Shown here piece after piece: positions 6,842-12,646 of a DNA stretch of 12,646 bases. The translations under genes and the position numbers were made by a program. The stretch is taken from the NCBI GenBank assembly GCA_021158465.1, contig JAGGUN010000033.1, positions 1-12,646 of the forward strand, read 5' to 3'. The stretch's first letter is position 1; each line of letters starts with the position of its first letter. The notes beneath the pieces were generated by a model. The model was not told where the DNA came from. It ran no database searches and worked only from the letters and a program-made list of their open reading frames with translations. Source of the stretch: a bacterium. GTDB lineage: Bacteria > UBP14 > UBA6098 > 4484-93.

Positions 6842-8069
6842 TCAGGACGGTGCAGCACTGTTTTTAGTGATGATAGTTATCATTCTTATAACAGCCATTG
6901 CCACAGCGGCTCTCTTGACATCAAAAACGGACTTTGCTATCGCCCAGAATGAGCGCCGGTCTGTTCAGGCATTCTATATTGCCGAGGCGGGGCTCGTCTA
7001 TGGATGTGAGATACTCGATAATGCCGCGGGAAACGGATTTAACGATGAACTTGCCGGAGCGGATGGAACACCTGGCACATCTGATGATGGGCTCTTGATT
7101 AAAAGAACACCGTTCGGAAATGGATATTTTACCGTTCTGGTGATGGATAACGAGGGTGCGGTGACGGAGGATGGCGATCCGTTTAACGATGCCGATGGGA
7201 TGGTGACGATAGAAAGCATAGGCGAGCGACCGCTCACAAAGCGTATCCTCCGAATGGATGTGAAGAGCGGGCATGACTCCATTCCGGTTGCCCTCTTTAG
7301 TAGGAAGCATTTTGATATGAACGGGAGCATACACATCGATAGCTACGACTCCGATGTCGAACCATACGGACATTTCCCGATGAGATACTCCGGCGATGTC
7401 AGAAGCAACGGGTGGATTGATATGGTCGGAGTGGTCAAGATTTATGGTAGTGCATACTCCGGTGGAATAGTTACTATGACCCCTAATTGTTTTGTTTATG
7501 GTGAGGTGCTCGAGCATCAGGATACAATAAGTTTCGATATCGACTATCATCCTTGCGATTCGCTATGCAATCCTGACCTCATCGGTAGCCCTTACTACGA
7601 TGCCGCCACACAGACATTTAATATCGGGGGGAGTGATGCGATTAGCTTGAACGGGACCGAATACTGCTTCAAGAGTTTTACCATAGGTGGCAGGGCAACG
7701 GTTACCTTCACTCAGCCGAAGGTGAAGATATATATGGAAGGTGATTTCACTATGAATGGCAACAGGTGTCTTATAAAAGTTAAGGATGATAAGCCAGATA
7801 ACCTAAGGATTTACTCCAAACCACCCGATTGGGAGACCGGTGGCAGGGCAAATGTTACCCTCAACGGTAGAAGCGATTTCTACGGTGTTGTCTATTGCCC
7901 CTATGGCGAGTTGACCTTGAATGGAGGCAAGTGTGAGTATTTTGGAGCATTTATGTGCGATGAGGTGACATTAAACGGTAATCCGAGAATCCACTATGAT
8001 GAAGCGCTCCATGGCGTGTTGCATGCGGCAGGTGGTATAACCATATTCGGCTGGAGGGAGAAGCGTTGA
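6828..8069 (+). CDS. PilX-like pilin with beta-helix-like C-terminus
   Basis: A 413 aa protein. An in-frame ATG at 6747 lies deep inside the PilV-like gene; ATG at 6828 is preferred because GGAGG lies ten bases upstream and the protein then begins with a short prepilin leader, MLEHNQDG, before AALFLVMIVIILITAI. Mature position 5 is Leu, not Glu, as in tip-type PilX/GspK. The PilX hallmark FYIAEAGLVYG is at residues 49-59. The C-terminus has regular strands: VTLNG (343-347), LTLNGG (362-367) and VTLNGNPRIHYDEAL (380-394), with FYGVVYCPYGE and YFGAFMCDE between them. This closely resembles the DUF7305-type end of many PilX proteins (family recalled, not searched). It is about half the length of the divergent operon's PilX-like protein and lacks its cysteine-rich insertion. 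It overlaps PilV by 14 bp and PilW by 4 bp. Confidence 0.82.
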   Translation: MLEHNQDGAALFLVMIVIILITAIATAALLTSKTDFAIAQNERRSVQAFYIAEAGLVYGCEILDNAAGNGFNDELAGADGTPGTSDDGLLIKRTPFGNGYFTVLVMDNEGAVTEDGDPFNDADGMVTIESIGERPLTKRILRMDVKSGHDSIPVALFSRKHFDMNGSIHIDSYDSDVEPYGHFPMRYSGDVRSNGWIDMVGVVKIYGSAYSGGIVTMTPNCFVYGEVLEHQDTISFDIDYHPCDSLCNPDLIGSPYYDAATQTFNIGGSDAISLNGTEYCFKSFTIGGRATVTFTQPKVKIYMEGDFTMNGNRCLIKVKDDKPDNLRIYSKPPDWETGGRANVTLNGRSDFYGVVYCPYGELTLNGGKCEYFGAFMCDEVTLNGNPRIHYDEALHGVLHAAGGITIFGWREKR

Positions 8070-8869
8070 GAAAAGGTTTCACCCTCATCGAGCTTCTGAT
8101 TGCAGTAGTCGTTTTTGCATTTCTGTTTATTATTATTATGAGGTTCTACATAGTCGAGCACAAGACCTGGCTGTATATGAATCAGGTCGCCGAGATGCAG
8201 CAGTCGGGCAGGGTATCTATGGAGGAGATAGCAAGAACAATAAGAATGGCTGGCTATATGGTCCCTGCATCGCTGGAACTTATCCGCTCCTATGACACGA
8301 ACCCCGACTCTATCAAAATACGCTCAAACTTCAAGGATATAAGCACAAGGTTAAAATTTGACCTTGCTATCGGCGGGAACCTGGTTGTCGTGGATACAAC
8401 CGGTTTCCAGATAGGAGGGTTTGTCTGCCTTCAGTCGAGCGAGATAGGGGAGTGCGGGAGAATAACCAATATCACACCGTTTGTCCTCGGTGGGTATCTT
8501 ATATCCACATCGTCGGCTATTGCAGGCTCATTCGATAAGAGTAAAACGGTTGTCTGCCCTGTCGATGAGGTAACCTACTTCCTGAAGAAAGATGCGACAG
8601 GCTCATATCTTATGAAGAGGATAAATCGGGAAGCAGCTCAGATTTTCGCCGAGAATATCGAGCGCCTGCAGTTCAGATACCTTTGCGAGGATACAATCGT
8701 CGATACACTCGATTTTGTCGACACACTATTCAACGATAGGACAGTCAGGGTTGTTTATGTGGACATAACCGCCCGCTCCGAGCGTCCCGACCCGGATATA
8801 ACCACAGGTAACGGCTACCGCAGGAGGCAGTATAACACGGGGATAAAGATAAGGAACTACCGGTATTAG
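8066..8869 (+). CDS. PilW-like minor pilin (plus-strand operon)
   Basis: A 267 aa prepilin that ends the plus-strand operon. The start is TTG at 8066, within a 4 bp TTGA overlap with the PilX-like stop; GGAGGGAG lies five bases upstream. The leader is only MRKG before FTLIELLIAVVVFAFLFIIIM, a canonical cleavage site with Glu at mature position 5. MEEIARTIRMAGYMVP matches the PilW 'R.MAG' stretch, LVVVDTTGFQIGGFVCL parallels the middle of the divergent PilW, and VRVVYVDITARSERPD is the typical end strand. No clear terminator follows in 8870-9021; the hairpin at 9022-9045 has only three Ts on this strand. Confidence 0.87.
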   Translation: MRKGFTLIELLIAVVVFAFLFIIIMRFYIVEHKTWLYMNQVAEMQQSGRVSMEEIARTIRMAGYMVPASLELIRSYDTNPDSIKIRSNFKDISTRLKFDLAIGGNLVVVDTTGFQIGGFVCLQSSEIGECGRITNITPFVLGGYLISTSSAIAGSFDKSKTVVCPVDEVTYFLKKDATGSYLMKRINREAAQIFAENIERLQFRYLCEDTIVDTLDFVDTLFNDRTVRVVYVDITARSERPDPDITTGNGYRRRQYNTGIKIRNYRY

Positions 8870-9018
8870 CTTGCCAGACAGCCAAGATTCGATGGTTTCC
8901 CTCAAGGATAAATGAAAAGCCCTGAACCCGTAATGACTTCCGTGAACATTGGAAAGTCGTCCGTTCTTCTTGGAGGGCAAGGAGTTAGCTGTTTTAATGG
9001 GAAATGCGAAGATTGGGG

Positions 9019-9045
9019 AAAAAAGCCCCGCAAAAGCGGGGCTTT
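9019..9045 (-). terminator. Rho-independent terminator of the minus-strand envelope operon
   Basis: A perfect 10 bp stem (AAAGCCCCGC at 9022-9031, GCGGGGCTTT at 9036-9045) closes a four-base loop. Read on the minus strand it is followed by a run of six Ts (9024-9019, partly within the stem) and lies 22 bp after the DUF5683-like stop. On the plus strand the T run is only three bases, so it would be a weak stop for the convergent PilW-like gene. Confidence 0.85.
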
Positions 9046-9067
9046 GCAGTTCACATTCTGCTACTCT

Positions 9068-9640
9068 TTAGAAAGTTGCATCCACCAGTGTGAGCTTCAA
9101 TGTATTATCCTTTGGATGATATGCCAATTTAGGCATATCGAATTTCAGAGTTGTGTTCTTGTTAGTTCCGGACTTGATTGCGAAATTAAGCAGTCCTTGA
9201 TTTGTTGAACCATATCCGCGTCCGCCACCTTTAGAGGCAACCATCACAGCATCTATAATAGACCAAATGCCCGAAACTACTGCAATTCCATATCCACCAT
9301 ACATAAGTGCTTCATTGGGGTCGCTGACCTCTTGCTCATATGTGGACCCCGTCCACGGGTCAGTGTACGTTTCGGTTTTTGTTGCTGAAGCACCTATGAT
9401 ACCCATGGTGATACCCAGTACAGATGCTCCAAAAAAGGCTGCACCTTTCCCATATTGCTCATTATATACCTGCCCAAGACCGGGCACCAACCATGACAGT
9501 GCTCCTGCAAGACATGGGCTTTTTTCTCCCGCAGCAAAACTTGGTGCAAAAGCAAAAACAACCACAGCAACAAGGGTGAATGCAAAAATCCCCCTTCTCG
9601 TGATTTGACCTCCTTTGAATGTTTTGGGTTTACATATCAT
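9068..9640 (-). CDS. DUF5683-like small membrane protein
   Basis: A 190 aa protein with an N-terminal signal peptide or anchor (FAFTLVAVVVFAFAPSFA, residues 19-36). ALSWLVPGLGQVYNEQYGKG (47-66) is the hallmark of DUF5683/TM2-like proteins ('PGLGQ.Y.g...kG'), followed by hydrophobic segments at 67-84 and 112-134. The tail is polar and unrecognised. The biochemical role of the family is unknown; it is common in FCB-group genomes. The start is doubtful. ATG at 9640 overlaps the stop of an 8-codon ORF and has no ribosome binding site of its own, while a perfect AAAGGAGG at 9616-9609 lies inside the reading frame, seven bases before ACG (9601), from which an ideal signal peptide (RRGIFAFTLVAV...) would begin. 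It is the last gene before the terminator, 34 bp after the lipoprotein gene. Confidence 0.75.
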   Translation of the reverse strand: MICKPKTFKGGQITRRGIFAFTLVAVVVFAFAPSFAAGEKSPCLAGALSWLVPGLGQVYNEQYGKGAAFFGASVLGITMGIIGASATKTETYTDPWTGSTYEQEVSDPNEALMYGGYGIAVVSGIWSIIDAVMVASKGGGRGYGSTNQGLLNFAIKSGTNKNTTLKFDMPKLAYHPKDNTLKLTLVDATF

Positions 9641-9663
9641 CTACAACCTAAATTACTCATCAT
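9637..9663 (-). CDS. Possible 8-codon leader ORF before the DUF5683-like gene
   Basis: Directly after the lipoprotein stop (TGA, 9677-9675) comes AAGGAG, then ATG at 9663, encoding MMSNLGCR and ending in TGA at 9639-9637. That stop overlaps the ATG at 9640 as ATGA. Ribosome binding site, start and overlap are all well placed, so it may be translated and may couple the lipoprotein and DUF5683-like genes. It could equally be a remnant or chance. Confidence 0.3.
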   Translation of the reverse strand: MMSNLGCR

Positions 9664-9674
9664 AGGCTCTCCTT

Positions 9675-11456
9675 TCATTTTGAAACAATTGAACGAATTC
9701 GATTGTGGTTTTGGGTCTGTGTATTTGATTTCTTTAGTATTGATGCCAATCCAATTCGGTTAGCCAAGCCATCGCTATCTTCAAATACGCGTGCATCGTT
9801 TATTTCAATCAATATATCATCGGGGTCGTACTTGTCGGTTAAAATAAATCCAATTTGGCAATCTATGATACCAGACGCAGATATAGTTCCCGAAACTATT
9901 TTGGCTAAAGTGTAAGTGGCATAGTCAGTGCTATCATCTATTTCCCCCTCGATTTGCAGGAACACAGAGAAATCCGAACCACTTCCCGATATAAAAGAGC
10001 CTACACCTGTAGCAACATCAGTGTATCCCTCTGAATGGTAGTTCACTTCAATTTCATAGTCTTCCGTTTGATTGAAGAAATTATAGTAGTAGTCAGCAAA
10101 TTGCGAACCTATTACATCTTCAGCAATACTTGAACCAATAAGGATAAGTGGAGAAATAAAGTATTCTCCTTCAATATTGGGCGGGTCGGAGCCTGGATTT
10201 ATTTCCAGACCGAGCTCCTCAAGTATTTCCATCTGTTCCGGAGTAATAATATGGATGACCGTGTCGGGAATGAATTCAGAACTTCCGGTTGCGAGAGTTT
10301 CCTCTATACTTAATATGTTAGTGTTGTAATCTGCCAATTCCAAAGTTAGCAAGTGTACTCGAAAACTTAGTGCTGCATCTGCACCGGCAGTTAAAGCCCA
10401 ATTCCAATCCGTAAAATCATGAACTTCCGCGTTTGCTTTTAAGAAAGGTTCCAAATATAGATATGGACCGGCTATATCATCCAATTCTATGCTTACTGTC
10501 GGTCTTACATATACTCTGCACATTAAATCAGCATCTTGCTCCCATTCAAATGGGTATGGAGTAAAATCGGTGAAAGGATGCCATATCTCATGCCATCCAC
10601 CATCTATGTATCGAGCACCGACCTCTACCTCGGCGTCTGCCTCAAAACCAGTAGTTGCATAGCCACTTATATACGAATTGAAATCAACGCCCATATCAAA
10701 TGTCAGGGAAACCTTTGCCCATATTGGTATAGGTCCGGCAAAACCTATCCATTGCCGGTGAACCAATGAAAAAATGGTTGTCTCTTGAACATATGACCAA
10801 TCGCGATAGGCGGTAACTTCAGCAGAGGCATCAAATGATAGCTGTCCCGTAACTGTTGCATGAAACTCATCAAGGGTAAACCAACCCAGTGTAAAGCCTA
10901 TATCATAGCTCGGTTCAAAAAGCAATTGACCATTTATTGTTATGACCAATGGCGGATTCGGATCATCGTCAGGTGGGTATATTACGAAATCATTAATGGA
11001 TATCCCGCCATCAATGATTTCAATGCCATCTTCCAAGTGGCATTCATAGGCATTGGGTTTCGTTCTCAGAAGTGAGGGAGAGATTTCTATCGTAAATTGC
11101 TTCTCCAGATTTGCATTTGCCATGAATTCTGTCAGAGCTATTGGCGATGTCTCAAGTGACATACTATTTCCGTCGAATTGCACGCCTGTAACTTTTCGAA
11201 GAAAACCATAGCTATCACTGCAAGCCATGACATAACCTGGTCTAACATCCGGTGGATTCCCCGAGTATGTGAAAATAAATTTGGAACCAATTATTTCCTC
11301 AAGTTCAACATTTTCAATGCTATCTGGCAGGAAAAGACCGCAGTTTATATATATATCATCATTTTGACTCGGCTCTATCCCTTTCTTACTGCAACCCCAA
11401 TAAGCAATGCTTATTAGCACAGCTAAGACCATTAAAACAATACTCATCTTTTTCAT
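9675..11456 (-). CDS. Large beta-rich lipoprotein of unknown function
   Basis: A 593 aa protein. The N-terminus MKKMSIVLMVLAVLISIAYWGC is a lipoprotein signal with Cys22 as the lipidated residue, though Tyr-Trp-Gly before Cys departs from the usual lipobox; Ser-Lys after Cys suits outer-membrane sorting in many Gram-negatives. Residues about 160-380 are strand-rich, with many Trp and Tyr and alternating polar and hydrophobic residues (TVTGQLSFDASAEVTAY, GYATTGFEADAEVEVGARY), and no catalytic motif is visible. A second region from about 404 to 580 begins ITPEQMEILEELGLEINPGS and PPNIEGEYFISPL, a pattern I recall from uncharacterised lipoproteins of FCB-group bacteria. ATG at 11456 has GAGG six bases upstream. 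It sits between an outer-membrane barrel candidate (55 bp before) and a DUF5683-like gene, which suggests an envelope operon. Function unknown. Confidence 0.75.
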   Translation of the reverse strand: MKKMSIVLMVLAVLISIAYWGCSKKGIEPSQNDDIYINCGLFLPDSIENVELEEIIGSKFIFTYSGNPPDVRPGYVMACSDSYGFLRKVTGVQFDGNSMSLETSPIALTEFMANANLEKQFTIEISPSLLRTKPNAYECHLEDGIEIIDGGISINDFVIYPPDDDPNPPLVITINGQLLFEPSYDIGFTLGWFTLDEFHATVTGQLSFDASAEVTAYRDWSYVQETTIFSLVHRQWIGFAGPIPIWAKVSLTFDMGVDFNSYISGYATTGFEADAEVEVGARYIDGGWHEIWHPFTDFTPYPFEWEQDADLMCRVYVRPTVSIELDDIAGPYLYLEPFLKANAEVHDFTDWNWALTAGADAALSFRVHLLTLELADYNTNILSIEETLATGSSEFIPDTVIHIITPEQMEILEELGLEINPGSDPPNIEGEYFISPLILIGSSIAEDVIGSQFADYYYNFFNQTEDYEIEVNYHSEGYTDVATGVGSFISGSGSDFSVFLQIEGEIDDSTDYATYTLAKIVSGTISASGIIDCQIGFILTDKYDPDDILIEINDARVFEDSDGLANRIGLASILKKSNTQTQNHNRIRSIVSK

Positions 11457-11511
11457 TTTGTCCTCGCATTTATTGGTTTTGATTTACTATTTCATCTCTA
11501 ATAATTTTGTG

Positions 11512-12222
11512 TTACCAGCGCCTTCTGCTTCTTGCTATTGGTAACAATTTAACTTCAAGCGATATATATGGACCTGAAGAATTGATTTTCCAATCCACCG
11601 GCAACTGGATTACGGTATAATCATTTTCAAACCCATCCGCGGAGAACTTTGGTGAATCCTCTGAACTGAAATATTTATATCCTAAAGCCACACGAATTGG
11701 TACAAATGCTTGGAAAGTAACTCCAACTTCCCCGAAACCACCGAATGCGCCACTTGAAATAGAGAATGTGATGTCCTCATCTGAAGCTTCACCCATAACA
11801 TCTTTTGCCCATAGATAGCCACCACCCAATCGGACTCCGCCGGAAAATGGGCTTCTATATCCCCCGAAGCGCATTTCATACGAAAGTGCTCCGCCGATTT
11901 CTGCGGTCCATGACCCGCAGAATTCTTTATAAAAGCCTGCAAATACATCGCCACCAAGCCCCATAGCCAGAGTATATGATGCTCTTGCCGAAATGGGAAA
12001 GAAGAAGCGGGTTCCGGGCATTGGAACGGAATATGTTTTGATATAGACATCGTTCTGATATAAATGAATGAATATCATGTCATCATCATTGATGTTCAAT
12101 GCGGTTCCGGTTCCCAGCCAGAAGCCAAATTGCCCTCCTCTTGAGCCATAATTTCCTCTGTATGCATAGGCTGAACTAAGCATCAAGAAAATGCAAATCA
12201 AACAAATCCATATATTTTTCAT
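11512..12222 (-). CDS. Predicted outer-membrane beta-barrel protein
   Basis: A 236 aa protein with a clear signal peptide (MKNIWICLICIFLMLSSAYA, cleaved near residue 20). The mature part is glycine- and aromatic-rich with alternating hydrophobic strands (GQFGFWLGTGTALNI, AMGLGGDVFAGFYKEF, GGVRLGGGYLWA, IRVALGYKYF, PYISLEVKLLP), typical of a small outer-membrane barrel of perhaps eight to ten strands; it ends in Arg-Arg-Trp rather than a plain C-terminal Phe. An upstream ATG at 12264 would add 14 residues, but the ATG at 12222 has AAAAAGGAGG six bases before it and starts the signal peptide directly, so it is preferred. It is the first gene of the three-gene envelope operon. No specific family is recognised. 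Confidence 0.75.
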   Translation of the reverse strand: MKNIWICLICIFLMLSSAYAYRGNYGSRGGQFGFWLGTGTALNINDDDMIFIHLYQNDVYIKTYSVPMPGTRFFFPISARASYTLAMGLGGDVFAGFYKEFCGSWTAEIGGALSYEMRFGGYRSPFSGGVRLGGGYLWAKDVMGEASDEDITFSISSGAFGGFGEVGVTFQAFVPIRVALGYKYFSSEDSPKFSADGFENDYTVIQLPVDWKINSSGPYISLEVKLLPIARSRRRW

Positions 12223-12289
12223 AACAATCCTCCTTTTTCCCAAAAGAAATGTTTTAGCCTTCATAAGTCAAGGAATTTATCTACAAATT

Positions 12290-12442
12290 TCACACCACCT
12301 CTACCACCCAAATCTCCGAATATCTTCCATATCCTGCTCCATTTCTTGCTTTTGTCCTGAATACATAAGTCCATCCTTCTTCCGAAGGTGTGACTCCAGA
12401 ATATAACTCATCAGAAGCCTTGTCAAGAACAAATTTATCAGG
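12290..12442 (-). pseudogene. Fibronectin type III C-terminal remnant
   Basis: On the minus strand a 50-codon open stretch between two stops has no start codon. It reads SGVTPSEEGWTYVFRTKARN (15-34) and then GAGYGRYSEIWVVEV, which fits the last strands of a fibronectin III domain (Y.FR..A.N.aG.G.YSe). The upstream stop is TGA at 12445-12443, and no convincing first half of the domain is seen beyond it. I read it as the decayed end of a larger surface protein. It lies 67 bp upstream of the barrel gene's ATG. A chance resemblance cannot be excluded. Confidence 0.45.
12398..12426 (-). promoter_or_regulatory. Possible promoter for the envelope operon
   Basis: On the minus strand TTGACA (12426-12421) and TATTCT (12403-12398) are 17 bp apart. 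It lies inside the fibronectin remnant and would give the barrel gene a leader of about 170 nt. A TTGACT nearer the gene (12270-12265) lacks a matching -10 box. Weak evidence. Confidence 0.3.
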
Positions 12443-12592
12443 TCAAGCGATTTCCCCTTTGGACGATTCCTGCCTTTTTCTGGTGAGTGTGAGAAAAAAC
12501 TCAAGATTTCTTCTTGACGATTCGATAAAATCTTATAGAGTGGAACGGCTGCCAAGATAGAAAATTCTGGTAGCAAAAAATAGAAATTTTTC

Positions 12593-12620
12593 TTGACATA
12601 AGGTAAAAAATGTTTATACT
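12593..12620 (+). promoter_or_regulatory. Near-consensus promoter reading out of the window
   Basis: TTGACA at 12593-12598 and TATACT at 12615-12620 are separated by 16 bp on the plus strand. The expected start is near 12627, followed by a small CCCT-GTAA-AGGG hairpin (12630-12641). It should drive a plus-strand gene or RNA beyond the window, divergent from the envelope operon. Confidence 0.6.
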
Positions 12621-12646
12621 TAATTTTGCCCTGTAAAGGGTGGGGT

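Larger units (their letters stand above)
12223..12646. other. Region without an intact gene
   Basis: This 424 bp end region holds the fibronectin remnant, a possible minus-strand promoter and a strong plus-strand promoter. A 91-codon open frame at 12301-12576 on the minus strand is low-complexity, covers the remnant in another frame, and has no recognisable family, so I do not call it a gene. The stretch 12443-12592 is AT-rich and otherwise featureless. Confidence 0.5.

Noticed and set aside
6921-7550. 209-codon minus-strand open frame
   Set aside because: It is antisense to the plus-strand PilX-like gene, has no ribosome binding site or family features, and reads like a codon-bias shadow.
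8935-8964. Possible hairpin GACTTCC / GGAAAGTC as a terminator for the plus-strand pilin operon
   Set aside because: The stem is short and bulged and is not followed by a T run.
8912-9208. 98-codon plus-strand open frame after the PilW-like gene
   Set aside because: It runs across the terminator hairpin and into the antisense of the DUF5683-like gene, with no domain and a weak start.
12443-12445. In-frame TGA upstream of the fibronectin remnant as a selenocysteine codon
   Set aside because: No selenocysteine insertion hairpin or selenoprotein context is seen, and the text beyond the TGA does not continue a fibronectin domain.
12301-12576. 91-codon minus-strand open frame
   Set aside because: No recognisable family or ribosome binding site, and it overlaps the fibronectin III remnant, which makes better sense in a different frame.
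1-12646. CRISPR arrays, tRNA or rRNA genes, insertion sequences, phage genes
   Set aside because: No regularly spaced repeats, clover-leaf genes, transposase or phage motifs were found on either strand.

Overview
The window suggests a Gram-negative, envelope-rich bacterium. It carries prepilins, a lipoprotein, a predicted outer-membrane barrel and Sec signal peptides. Base composition is moderate: about 48% GC in a sample of the pilin genes and about 40% in a sample of the lipoprotein gene. The look of the proteins (pilins with D-x-N-x-N loops, a DUF5683-like protein, fibronectin III remnants, 'PPNIEG' lipoprotein motifs) recalls uncultured FCB-group lineages such as WOR-3 or Cloacimonadota. 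That placement is an inference and is weak. No rRNA, tRNA, CRISPR array or transposase was seen.

Layout. (1) 1-1549, minus strand: a thioredoxin-like exported protein followed after 5 bp by a CcdA-type membrane protein cut by the window edge, together a periplasmic thiol redox pair. (2) 1681-5831, minus strand: a tightly coupled minor-pilin operon in the order GspH/FimT-like, PilV-like, PilW-like, and a very large (800 aa) PilX-like protein with a cysteine/aromatic/arginine-rich insertion. (3) 5832-5984: a compact divergent promoter region whose two TTGACA boxes face outward. (4) 5985-8869, plus strand: a second complete minor-pilin operon in the order GspH/FimT, PilV, PilX, PilW. (5) 9022-9045: a strong hairpin terminator serving the genes to its right. 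(6) 9068-12222, minus strand: three envelope genes (outer-membrane barrel candidate, large lipoprotein, DUF5683-like membrane protein). (7) 12223-12646: no intact gene; a fibronectin type III remnant on the minus strand and a near-consensus promoter firing out of the window on the plus strand.

How the genes may work together. Each pilin operon supplies the four minor-pilin types that prime and cap a type IV pilus or type II-like pseudopilus. The two PilX-like proteins lack Glu5, as tip subunits do. Motor ATPase, platform protein, prepilin peptidase and secretin are not in the window and must lie elsewhere. The redox pair lies directly downstream of the cysteine-rich PilX-like gene on the same strand, so a role in handling its disulfides is possible but unproven. 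Nothing here is clearly a new system. The most unusual items are the paired divergent pilin operons, the cysteine-rich PilX insertion, and the odd translation start of the DUF5683-like gene.
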